Of a DNA stretch of 64,000 bases, positions 23,018 through 33,770 are shown piece by piece. The stretch's first letter is position 1. Every line of letters begins with the position of its first letter. Source of the DNA: Poa pratensis. Lineage: Eukaryota; Streptophyta; Magnoliopsida; Poales; Poaceae. The notes beneath the pieces are model-generated. The model saw nothing but the letters and a program-made list of their open reading frames with translations. It made no database searches and had not been told where the DNA came from. A program made the position numbers and the translations under genes. The stretch covers positions 77,321,103 through 77,385,102 of the forward strand of contig CAMZMU010000117.1 of assembly GCA_947311845.1 (NCBI GenBank), read 5' to 3'.

Positions 23018-25363
23018 AACAACAAGTAAGAAGCCTAGCTATATGGCTATAAAGAAAGCGCTTTGCGGGAGGCAACCCGGTTATTTTTGTGTGATTTTTC
23101 TTTGTGTCCTCTTGCTGTAACAAGAGATTTTGTGTCTAGTTAGGTTCTGGAGTTTTTAATAAAGTGCCAAGTTTTACCCTTTTTGGTTTGAAAAAGTTGC
23201 TTATAGCGTTCGGAGATTTTATTCCTGCACGAGTCAGTGCACGGTATGATTTTTAATTCTTATTCTGTAACTCCGAATGAGCTCATATTTGAACTGTAGT
23301 TGCAACTTTTCATCCTCTGTATGCATGAATTTTTTCGGAATTTTTCGAGAAAGTTTGGTAGGGTAGAAAAATACGTTTTGCTGCTGCTGTTTTTCTGGAC
23401 AGATTCTGTCCCATTTTGTTTGATGCATGCTTTGAGCTTTTAAGTTGAATCTTTTTGATCCAATTGAGTTTATGAGTAGGCATACAACATTATATACTTT
23501 CTGGACATGTCATATGAATTTTTGTTCAAGGATTATATGCAGCAAGGAACCTATTTGTTTATCACTATTAATGCACCCCACAGAAAAGAGATGGGAGAAA
23601 CGGTGTTTTGAAGTTTTTTCACAGGGATTGGAGGAGATGCACCAAGAGCTATCCAAGGATGGTGAAGACCATAAGCTTGGGGATGTGAAGACAACCCCAC
23701 TGGACCTACACACTCTCGGTTTGCACACGTCCAACTTCTGTTTTTCGATCGAAACACTTTATCGCATAAACTTGGAGCGTCGTTTTTTGTTTTTGTTTGA
23801 GTCTTGAGAGACCACCACACTATCAATTATATATGAGAGAGCTACTGGAAATATGGGTTGAAATATGTTGGATGCTTTTATAAGATTGGGAAAAGGGATG
23901 TTTGATTGATTTTTAATGATACATATAGTTGCATGATTCATGAGCTTGTTTATGAGTAATAGTTTGCAAATTCTTTTTGTAGAGCTATCACTTATTCATG
24001 TTTTGGTGCTGATTGTTATTTCACTTGGTTTAACATGGATTAGTTAGTTCTATGGACACTCATGCATGCATCTAGATGGTCAACTTTCTCCCTTTTGCTA
24101 GCCCAAAAACTCCAACAAGCAAAAACTTGTTTCCAACACCTTCAACCAAAGTTATTCCAGTGAGTCCACCATATCTACCTATTGGCTTTATGCTATTCCG
24201 AGTATGTTTAACATGTTGTTTGTGTTATCTTACCTCTGAATGAAAATGTTTATGTTATTGATTGCAATGGAAAAAATTGGTTATATAGCTCTCACGAACT
24301 TGATGCACAATGTTCTTTTATTGCATAATAAAACATGACCCATTGTGATTAAGATTATGATGCTAGTGGCTTGATAAATGTTCGAGGTTGGGAGTTAGCC
24401 CATATGTGCTGTCACATGCAAGCTTTCAACATGCTCTTCATCTCATTTAGTTGATATCATGTACTTTTGTTATGGATGCTATCATGGTGAAATGAGGTGG
24501 AAATGAAGTAGTTTAAATGAGTTTGTATAAATGGTTAGAGAGACGCCTGGGCCGCTAATCTAAGCCATGCATCATTCATGGTGGAAATTTACTTACATAC
24601 TATGGTGAACCTTCTGTGACACCTTGCAATAAAAACTATTCCAAATGGTAAATAAAAAGGGTGTTGAGATTTTCATTTGTTTGTTTGTCTTGTCATTTTG
24701 ATATGGGCTTGTTCCATATCTGGGACAAGAGGTACCCCAGTTGACGCTCTTGATGATACTATTATTACTTACAATGATATATAACTTGAACTTGCTTTGT
24801 TTCCTAAGTTGAGTAATCATGGTGTAGTACTTGTATTCAAGGGGCATGAGACATCCAACCTTTACTTTGTCAAGCACACTACTCATATTTGCTTTCACTT
24901 TAACCTTAATCATTCAAGATGCTATGATAGGGGCAATGAGAGCTTGACACCAATGAATACCTTATTGCAATCATTAACTTAAGTAGAAGAGTTTGGAAGT
25001 TGGATGAAACTTATGCATGCTTTACCTCTACTCACATATACATCTTTCCAAAGTGTACACCTATCATATTCAGATTTTCATCTACACTCTATGACCATTG
25101 TAGGATGTTCTACTTATCATTATGCATACATGTGTTCCATATTACTTGCTACTATGTTACACTTTGTGAACTATCAATGAACATCCTTGTCTTGAATACT
25201 TGATATCACTTCATAAACTATTTGCATATTGCTACTCCTTTGAAGAATGAATCATTTGACTATATGTAGCAATAGTAATCATCTTTGATATCCATTGTTA
25301 AGTATTAAATTGCAAAGTCCATGTTAGTTTTATCATCTTCATACTCGAGGACGAGCATGGATT
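23018..25363 (+). other. Conserved 3' non-coding block of the gypsy element
   Basis: The block matches, in order, the minus strand of 6560-5408 and 3045-1825 in the first element. It contains a further PPT-like word AAGCTTGGGGATG (23673-23683). Short frames (23445-23807, 24593-24913) show no domain. No reverse transcriptase, integrase or envelope-like frame is present. Confidence 0.8.
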
Positions 25364-25377
25364 AAGCTTGGGGATGT
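25364..25377 (+). other. Polypurine tract
   Basis: AAGCTTGGGGATGT lies directly before the 3' LTR. It is identical to the tract of the element at 402-9704 and is the expected plus-strand primer. Confidence 0.85.
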
Positions 25378-27096
25378 TGATGCATGTAAAATGCATACAT
25401 GAACTTTGCACTTTAATTGCTTATATTCCAATCATATTTGCATCATATAAGGGTTATATCAATGTTTTATCATGATTTTGGGAATATTCATAGTTTTCCT
25501 ATTTATTTGGAATTAACCCTGCACAGGCAGAAAACCCTAGTTTTGTATTTTAATGTTTCAGGGACCCAAACGTCAACGAAATCACCTGGAAATTTACGGG
25601 CGTCAATATTTGGAAGGAAGAAGGACTACGGAAAAAGGAAGCAAGCAAACGGAGGCCCGAGGGCCAAACGGCATGGCCCACGCGGCCACAGTACCAGGCC
25701 GCGTGGGACCCACCCTTTGGGCCTCGTGGCTCCGTTGCCGTCGATCTTCTCCACCGACATCGTCTTGACCTAAAAACGCCTATAAAAAAGGTCCCCCGAC
25801 GTTCTCTGGAAGGAGCGCCGCACAAACACAGAAACACCGAAACGGAGATCAGGAGCTGCAGATTGGAGGGGGAAAACTCCGGCGGGGCGCTGCCGGCGTG
25901 GTCTCCATCTTCTCCATCGACTTCTCCACCGTCTCCATGATGAAGAGGGAGTAGTCCACCTCTGGACTATGGGTTTGTGGAAGTAACTTATGTATCTCTC
26001 CTCTCTTGAGCTTCACTAATTAGCACCGTATGAGCTGCTGAACATGATTACGGTCACCGTTGTAATACCTTTGTGGTGGATCTTTATGAGTTAATATATG
26101 TTTGAGATTGCAATGTTTGTTTCAGTTATGAGTATAGATGCATATTATGTACCCCGTTCTTGTCTACTTGTTTTGATCAAGCATGTTTATGAGAGCGTGT
26201 GTGGGGGAACGTGTGCATTAGTTGGAGTAACGGGGGTGGCTAGTGCAGTGAACGTGAGAGAAAGTTCTGCGATCCACTTTGGTATCTTTACCTTACTTTG
26301 TTACCTCACTAGGGATAAACTAAAATACCATGCTACCGGGGATGTGGGCGTGACCATTGCCACTACTCCATGACTAGATCTAGCATGTTCTTATTTTCAC
26401 TTCATGTCATGATACTTAATGCTATACTCTGAGTTATCTTAATTACTGAGGTGTTATGATTTAGTTCGCATCTTGGTGGAGTATAAGAGAGGTTAATAAC
26501 CAAAAGATCTCTATGTTAGGACGTGATGCCCATATATCTAAGTAACTTGTTATCAAACCCTGTGTTGCAATCTCATATGTTAACTGTGTGTTCCATTGTC
26601 TACCACTTTATAAAGAGAGAGTGCATTTGTGAAACCATGAACCCCAGTCCATTTTTAATCATAAGAAACACCTTTCCAACACCATATACCACTTTTCTAT
26701 TTTCAGCCATCATTAAATCCGAAAATACAAAAATACTTTTCATCTTGCATACATCATTCAAAAACCCAAAAATATCATTTATCATTGCATCCACCATCAT
26801 TGCATATTTATTTCTTGTTTGCATTGCATAACTATCCTGATATCATTCTTACACCTTGTGCTTGACAACCACAGGTGAGGTTGAGGACCAAAACATCTAA
26901 CCTTGTTTTGTAGGTAACCAAAAGAAGGATAAGAAGATAAATCTACCACTTCAGATTCCCCGAGAGTTCGATATTAAACCCTCGAGTCACCCCTCGTGGG
27001 GAAAACTGTCTTCCACTTACTATACACTCTGCACTTGGAGTCTCAACCTAATCCCGTTTATTTGTGCAGGCATCGAGACTTGCTCATCGGGTATCA
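25378..27096 (+). repeat. 3' LTR of the gag-only gypsy element
   Basis: This 1719-bp direct repeat of 19070-20787 starts TGATGCATGTAAAATGCATA and ends CTCATCGGGTATCA. Differences from the 5' copy include single-base indels near 26229 (G run) and 26585, and TATCA versus ATCA at the end. Confidence 0.93.
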
Positions 27097-27185
27097 CCGG
27101 CTCCGCTGACTTTGCTCCGGCCGCTGCCGACCTGCGAGCTGCCGTTGCTCCGGCCACCGCCGACCTGCGATCTGCCGCCTCAACC
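27097..27185. repeat. GC-rich minisatellite, right part
   Basis: Continues the units seen at 18955-19069 after the gypsy target duplication. Two units beginning GCTCCGGCCGC and GCTCCGGCCACC carry GCCGACCTGCGA in both. Confidence 0.75.
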
Positions 27186-27462
27186 GCTCTACAAAAGGAT
27201 GAGATTCTAACAGATGTGGTCTGTTCCGGGGAGGTAACGAGGGGAAAAAACGATTCGGGTGAGGCCAGCGCGAGAGAAAGAAAGTGGTTGCCCTCGTCCG
27301 CCACATTTGGCCGGATGGGCTCAACCAGTTTTTCCATCGAATATTTCCTAGAAGTGGTTATCCCTAACCACGTAATCCTTTAAACCAAACAGATGACACC
27401 CAGGAAAAAATTGGTTATCTCGTGGCAACCAGTGGATAACCACTCAACCAAACACACCCTAA

Positions 27463-28203
27463 GTGCAGAACAACACCTTTAATGTGCCCATGCACGTTAG
27501 CAGCAGTGAGAGCATTGCCGACAACGCTTCGACCACGAAATTGAAAAGCAGCGGCGATAGTGGTCCCCTTGACACACTCCCCGCCGGTTTCTGAAAAAAG
27601 GGCCTATTGCGCCGTTGATAGAAATTGCAGTCTGTCCTCCTGACACTAGCTTTTCAATTCTGTGGATGTAGCCTGCATCGAAGCCTTTTCTCCGCAGGAC
27701 CTCAATCAGAAACTTCCAGTTGACCCGGTCATAAGCTTTTTCAAAGTCGAGCTTGAGGAGAATTCCCCTAGCTTTTTCACCCGAAGCTCATGAACAATTT
27801 CAATAAGGGCCAGCGGACCGTCCAAAATAAATCTACCTTTCATGAACGCCGTCTGTGATGCACTGATAATTCTGTGTGCAATAGGATCGAGCCGAGTCGC
27901 AAACGCCTTTGAAATGATTTTGAAGACCACGTTTATGAGAGCAATTGGCCTGAATTGGGAAATCTGGTATGCGCCTTGGGTCTTTGGAATCAGAGATAAC
28001 ACTCCGAAGTTTAGTCTTGAGACATCAATTCTCCCTAGAATGAAGTCATTTAAAATGTGCAGCACTCCCAATTTATACTGAGGCCAGAATTTCTTAAAGA
28101 AGGATACTAGAAAACCATCAGGGCTAGGCGCTGAGTTTGATTTCATCTCCATGACAATCTGTTCCATTTCAGATTCAGATAAAGTCAGCCGAAGCAGGTC
28201 ATT
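27463..28203 (-). pseudogene. LINE ORF2, reverse transcriptase N-terminal half
   Basis: In the direction of translation this contains NSAPSPDGFLVSFFKKFWP, then FRPIALINVVFKIISKAFAT, then LLKLDFEKAYDRVNWKFLIE (first catalytic Asp) and a GVCQGD..LSPLLFNF-like stretch. These are the ordered reverse transcriptase motifs. Frame changes occur near 27780 and 27590. It ends at the Harbinger insertion and resumes at 18382 with YADD. Confidence 0.9.
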
Positions 28204-29503
28204 CTACGCATCTGAAACCAATTTGTCTCCTGTCCACGTGTTAACTACTAAGCCCAAATGCCTTGGGGATTCTGATCCTAAAAGCTCTCTGTAGAAGTCA
28301 TAAACATGACCCTGAATCTGGATAGGGTCACTGATCAGACCGTCCGGGGTTTGCAGCGTCGAAATGATGCATTTGCGCCTTCTCCCATTGGCGACAACGT
28401 GGAAGTAGGTTGTGTTTGCATCCCCTTGCAAAGCCCATTTCACCCTTCCCCGTTGCCGCCAATATTCCTCTTCCATGCGATAAATCTGCAGAAGCTGATC
28501 CTCGAGATGATAGCGGAAGACCCATTCTTCCTCTTCAAAACCCAGCGAGTCTGCTTTCATGTCTAGATCAGAGATTTGCTTAAGTAAGCAAAGTTTATTC
28601 ACTCTGGCTTCTTTGCCCATGTTTTTGCTCCAGCCTCTAAGATAATGCCGCAGGCCCCCACTCATATGATACCACCAATCAACAATGTCTCGACCCCTAG
28701 CCGAACCCATCAACCTCAACCATTCTGCACCGACCAAGTCCTTGAACCCCTCTATCTCGAACCACCCAAGTTCAAAAAAGAAGCGATTACTCCTGGTCAT
28801 GGTGGTCTTGCCATCATCAAAGACGAGTGGGGTATGATCTGAGCCCAGACTGGTTTCGGCCACTACCGTAGCAAGGGGAAAGAGGACATCCAGCTTGGGT
28901 GCGATAAACACCCTGTCCAGCACACAACAAACTGGATTGCGTTGTTTATTTGACCAAGTATACCGCGCCGCCGAGCGCTGAATTTCTCTAAGAGCCCACG
29001 TCGCAATGTGGTTATTTAACATTTCCACCCTCGGCCAGTTGATTATCATTATTTTTGTCCTGTGCCAAGCGCATCAGGTTAAAGTCGCCCCCATCAGAAC
29101 TGATTGTTGGCAAGCAGCCACCTTGGCCGTTACCTCGTCCAGGAAGCCAGGGGAGTCAGAGTGAGTCGCCAGCCGTAAATCCCAATAATGGTCATGGTTC
29201 TATGCAGGGAACGGTGTAGAATGTTGGCTCTTAGATAGTACTGACCCCTGTTAGTACTCTCCACTTCAAACATGCTATCACAGAGGCCCAGCAGCATGCC
29301 GCCCGAGTGGCCTGCCACCGGCAACCAGCACCAAAAGAACTTATCGCCAAGTTCAAAAGCTCCCAACTCTTGCTCTGTGAAATCCTACTTGATTGTTTCT
29401 TGCAGACAGATAATGTCAATGCGGTGATTTCTTAGGTACTCTTTTAGTAACGTTGGGGCCCCTTGCGCCCGAACCCTCTAATGTTCCAAAAAAGGATCCG
29501 CAT
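28204..29503 (-). pseudogene. LINE ORF2, start and apurinic-like endonuclease domain
   Basis: ORF2 begins at the ATG complementary to 29501-29503, about 50 bp after the ORF1 stop. It opens MRILFWNIRG, followed by IDIICLQET, then GHSGGMLLG, and later ARYTWSN, LDRVF and SDHTPL, which are the conserved landmarks of the LINE endonuclease. The frame is broken by a stop after the QETIK-like segment and by a shift near 29130-29050. The part from 28204 to about 28850 is the linker to reverse transcriptase, with a WKFALQGDANTTYFH-like motif (here WALQGDANTTYFHVVANGRR). Confidence 0.9.
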
Positions 29504-29553
29504 TAAAACTCTGCTCCTTCGGCCCGTCCTTGGCGAGTCACTGGGCACCGCCC

Positions 29554-30322
29554 CTACGGCGCCGCAGATTTTGCACGCTTTCTAACTGTCTTCGCCGGTT
29601 CTGTTGTTGCAGGATTCGATGGCGTCCCCTTTTTGTGCCCAGTGGCCCCTGCTCTAGAAGTACTAATGTTAGAACACCCGCCCTCGGGTGCCTTGTCTGC
29701 TAGGCGTGCGCCCTCTTTTTCCTTTGTCAACTCCAGGTCTTTGGCAGTCAGCCGCCCCTGCGGCGCCGCCGATTTTGCTCGCTTACTTCTGCATGACTTC
29801 TCAGGGTCGGAAACAACAATCTTCCTCGAAGCTCTCGCAACGCTCCCAATGGCCCCTGTCATGGATGCTACGGGATCAGAGCACCTGCCCTCGGATGTCT
29901 TCTCCGCCAAAAGATTTGCTTCCTTTTCCTTCGCTTTCTCCTTTTCTTTTTTGGCCAACTCTTGATCGATTTGGGCTCTTGCTTTGGCAAGAGTGGCTTG
30001 GGCTAGTTCGTTTGCACGAAGAAGAGAGAGGGTCTCGGCCGGAGAGCCGGCCGAGGGACGGAAAATAACACAGCAATCGGAAGCCCGCGATAAAAGGTGC
30101 GAATCGGGGACATCTTGTAAAATGGCGAAGATTGGGTCAAGGTTAGTACCTGATTGTGGCTTCTTCTTGAGGTAGAGGCATTCTTCTCGGCGGTGAGATG
30201 AACAACACGATCCAACACCGGGCCGTCCGCTTCCGCCGCACTCCTAGCGCTTTTGCGAAGAATCTCCACCGGAGTTGCCTTCGATCTGAGGCCTTTCGCC
30301 ACTGGGGCAGTTAGCTCCGTAC
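29554..30322 (-). pseudogene. LINE ORF1, C-terminal part
   Basis: This lysine- and alanine-rich sequence includes two imperfect repeats of a module with GRL/SKRAKSAAP and EKAPEGGCS-like text, ending KRAKSAAP. It is the basic C-terminal region of ORF1, the RNA-binding partner of ORF2. It is cut at 30322 by a solo LTR, and one frame appears to continue artificially into the LTR. Confidence 0.75.
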
Positions 30323-32113
30323 TGATACCCAATGATGCTATTATAACGGACACCAGAAAACAGTCTTGATGGCGTGGAATTACCTGCGTCAAAAGAATAT
30401 GGGTTAGGTTGAGACTCCAAGTGCAGAGTGTATGTAGTAGTGGAAGACAGTTTTCCCCACGAGGGGTGACTCGAGGGTTTAATATCGAACTCTCGGGGAA
30501 CCAGTATTTCAGGTGTTATCTCCTTATCCTTCTCCTGAGAACCTGCAACAAAATAAATTGTTTTGTGCCCTCAACCTCACCAAGTGGTTGTCAAGCACAA
30601 GGTGTGAGAATGATAATAAAATAATATGCAATGCAAACAATAAGTAAATATGCAATGATGGTAAATAAATATGCAAGGATGGTGGTAGTAATAATAAATG
30701 ATATTTTTGGGTTTTTTTATAATGTATGCAAGATGTAAAATTATTTTTGTATTTTCGGATTTAATAATGGCAGCAAACAAAAGTGGTGATAAAAGTGTTG
30801 GAAAGGTGTTTCTTATGATTAAAAATGGACCAGGGTTCATGGTTTCACAAATGCACTATCTCTTGATAACGTGGTAGACAATGGAACACTAAAATTAACA
30901 TGAAAGATGGCAAAACATGGTTTGACAAGTTATTAATAATATGGGTATCACGTCCTAACATAGAGATCTCAAGTATAAGTTGTTCTCTCTCTTATGCTCC
31001 ACCAAAATGCGAACTAAATCATAACATCTTAATAATTAAGATAAATCAGAGCATAGCAATAAGTTCAATGACATGAAGTTAAAATAAGAACATGCTAGAT
31101 CTAGTCATGGAGGTAGTGGCCAAGGTCACATCCACTCTCCGGTAGCATGGTATTTTTGTTTATCCCTAGTGAGGCAACAAAGTAAGGTAGAAAACCCAAG
31201 TGGATCGCAGAACTATCTGTCACGTTCACTGCACTAGCCACCCCCCGTTACTCCAACTAATGCACACGTTCCCCCTCACACGCTCTCATAAACATGCTTG
31301 ATCATGACAAGTAAATAAGAACGGGGTACATAATATGCATCTACTTTCATAACTGAAACAAAACCATTGCAATCTCAAACATGTATTAACTCATAATAAA
31401 GATCCACCACAAAGGAATTACATAGATGACTGTAATCATGTTCAGCAGCTCATACGGTACTAATTAGTGAAGCTCATAGAGAGGAGAGATACATAAGTTA
31501 CTTACACAAACCCATAGTCCAGGGGTGGACTAATCCCTCTTCATCATGGTGTCGGTGGAGATGTTGTTGGAGGGGAAGGAGACCACGCCGGCAGCGCCCC
31601 GCCGGAGTTTTCCGCCTCCAATCTTCAGCTTCAGATCTCTGTTTCGTGATTTCTGTGTTTCGGCGGCGCTCCCTTTCGCGAAAGCCCTGGGGGGTCTATA
31701 TATAGTCGTTTTTAGGTCAAGACGAAGCTTCGAGAAGAAGGATCGACAGCAGCGGAGGCCCGAGGGCTAGGATGAGGGGTCCCACGCGTCAGGAAATCTG
31801 GCCGCGTGGGCCCACTTGTTTTGGCCTTCTGGTCTCCGTTTCTTCGATTCCTTTGCGCCTACGTTTCTTTCCTTCCCAAAACGTGATCCCCGTAAAATTT
31901 CAGGTCATTTGGACGTCGTTTGGTCGCCTGAAACGTAAAAATATAGAAAAAGGGGTTTTCTGACAGTGCAGGGTTAATTCCAGAAAAATGGGGAAATTGT
32001 TAATTATCCCCAAAACTCAATATAAATCATGAATATAACCCTTATATGATGCAAATAATATGGAATAGCATGTAATAAAATGTAAAGTTCATGTATGCAT
32101 TTTACATGCATCA
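30323..32113 (-). mobile_element. Solo LTR of a gypsy element related to that at 19070
   Basis: On the minus strand it starts TGATGCATGTAAAATGCATA, like the LTRs at 19070 and 25378, and ends TATCA. Large parts match those LTRs with divergence, including the TATA segment near 31690-31705 (rc). Flanks are CGTAC (30318-30322) and GGTAC (32114-32118), a 5-bp duplication with one mismatch. No internal region or second LTR is present, consistent with LTR-LTR recombination. Confidence 0.88.
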
Positions 32114-32425
32114 GGTACCACGGGCTCAGTCTAGAAGTCGCCCATAGCCGAAGCTGGGGATGGAGCCGGACGCTGAAGTTCCTGGGGATCTTCAACCACA
32201 ACAACTACTTCTGGAGTTCTGACTCGAGACGGCCTGTCATGGTTAGCTTTGCTTCTGCACTCACGTTCCTTCATGGATGCCTCATCAAATGCCCACGTAT
32301 CTGGGCTCTTCCACCAAATGGCTTGCCTGTCAGTCTCGCACGGCTTGAGGGTCTTGGTAGGGAGAAATCTTTGTTAGCAGCATTGTCACTTTCTGATGAG
32401 ACATCCACTGAGCCCCAGGGGGAGG
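32114..32425 (-). pseudogene. LINE ORF1, middle fragment
   Basis: About 300 bp of LINE sequence stranded between two solo LTRs. The minus strand carries a hydrophilic linker-like frame containing SESDNAANKDFSLPRPSSRA with at least one frame change. It is placed in ORF1 by continuity with both sides once the LTRs are removed. Confidence 0.6.
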
Positions 32426-33770
32426 TGATACGTCTCAAACGTATCTATAATTTTTGATGTTCCATGCTTGTTTTATACCAATTGCTACATGTTTTACATA
32501 CACTTCATACCATTATTATGCATTTTCTGGGACTAACCTATTAACAAGATGCCGAAGCGCCAGTTCCTGTTTTCTGCTTTTTTTGTATTCCAGAAAAACT
32601 AGTCTGGAAATATTCTCGGAATTGGACGAAAATTTACGGAGGCCCCTATTTTATCAGAAGACACCTGGAGTCCGAAGGAGAGGCGAAGTGGAGCCACGAG
32701 GGCCCCACACGTGGGCTCGGCGCGGCCAAGGGCCCACCGGCACCGAGGGTGGTGTCGCCTCCTCGTGCACCGCCTCGCGACGCCCTTTGGCCTATATATT
32801 GCTCCTACCCCGAAAACCCTAAAAGAATCGACGATTTCTCCAGAAGAGTTCCGTAGCTCCGCCGCCACCAAAATCCCTAATTCGGGGACAGAAGTCTCTG
32901 TTTCGGCACCCTGCCGGACGGGGAATTGCCCCCGGAGCCATCTCCATCGACTCCACCGCCATCTTCATCGCCGTTGCTGCCTCCCATGATGAGGAGGGAG
33001 TAGTTCTCCCCCAAGGCAGAGGGCTCTACCGGTAGCTATGTGGTTTACCTCTCTCTCCCATGGTGTGATCTTTATGTGATCATGAGCATTGCTAGTATCG
33101 CTGAATTCATATGTAATGTTTATGCTACTCAAGTGATTTTATCTAGTTTCCGGAGTCATTGTGACAACACGGTATCAAGGTGACAGTGTGGGTACTTGTG
33201 TGTGACTCTATAAATAATTTAGATATTATCATGGCTTATTCTTTGTGCAATTGTGGTGTTTGTTTACTCCGACTTTGAGGTGTGCTTTTGTAGATCTACG
33301 CATAGTACTCTTGTTTCACCAAGAAGGAGAATAATCCCGAGTAGCACTTACTTGCGTTCAGTTGTGCAAAAATGATGAGAGATACCACTAGTGAAAGTAT
33401 GATCCATAGGCCTTGTTTCTAAGCATTGAAACACCATTTACAACAAGTTCTGCTACATGTTTGCTTGCTGCCATTTTTATTTCAGATTGCAATTACTACT
33501 TATAATCATCCATATTACTTGTATTTCACTATCTCTTCGCCGAACTAGTGCACCTATACATCTGACAAGTGTATTAGGTGTGTTGGGGACACAAGAGACT
33601 TCTTGTATCTTAATTGCAGGGTTGCTTGAGAGGGATATCTTTGACCTCTACCTCCCTGAGTTCGATAAACCTTGGGTGATTCACTTAAGGGAAACTTGCT
33701 GCTGTTCTACAAACCTCTGCACTTGGAGGCCCAACACTGTCTACAAGAATAGAAGCGTGCGTAGACATCA
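32426..33770 (+). mobile_element. Solo LTR of a second gypsy family (TGATACGTCTC type)
   Basis: It begins TGATACGTCTCAAACGTATC and ends GCGTAGACATCA, with perfect 5-bp duplications GGAGG (32421-32425, 33771-33775). The internal GC-rich leader and CTATATATTGCTCC TATA-like segment near 32791-32805 fit an abundant Triticeae gypsy LTR type starting TGATACGTCTC. I recognise the type but do not assign a family name. Frames inside (32454-32822, 33457-33834) are LTR sequence. Confidence 0.92.

Larger units (their letters stand above)
19070..27096 (+). mobile_element. Young gag-only Ty3/gypsy (Athila-like) element
   Basis: LTRs of about 1718 bp (19070-20787 and 25378-27096) differ at only about a dozen sites by eye, under 1 percent. 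They are flanked by perfect CCGGC duplications (19065-19069, 27097-27101). The tRNA-Asp primer site is at 20798-20815 and the polypurine tract at 25364-25377. Inside are a long gag frame and a damaged aspartic protease fragment, then 2.3 kb of non-coding DNA. Reverse transcriptase, RNase H, integrase and any env-like frame are absent. With LTRs this similar, insertion was recent (well under one million years at commonly used grass rates), so an autonomous relative probably supplied the missing enzymes. Confidence 0.95.
18386..27459. mobile_element. PIF/Harbinger-like DNA transposon, non-autonomous, split by a gypsy element
   Basis: Terminal inverted repeats GGGTGTGTTTGGTT (18386-18399) and AACCAAACACACCC (27446-27459) match over 14 bp. 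The duplicated trinucleotide TAA flanks them (18383-18385, 27460-27462), the target preference of PIF/Harbinger. Removing the gypsy insertion leaves about 1.04 kb with no transposase. Its centre is GC-rich and made of imperfect tandem units CTCCGGCCGCNGCCGACCTG (about 18955-19069 and 27097-27185). It sits in the LINE reverse transcriptase gene, in intact copies of which the two flanks are contiguous. Confidence 0.88.

Noticed and set aside
19070..27096. Possible envelope-like frame expected in the Athila lineage
   Set aside because: No frame of suitable size or membrane pattern exists between the protease remnant and the polypurine tract.
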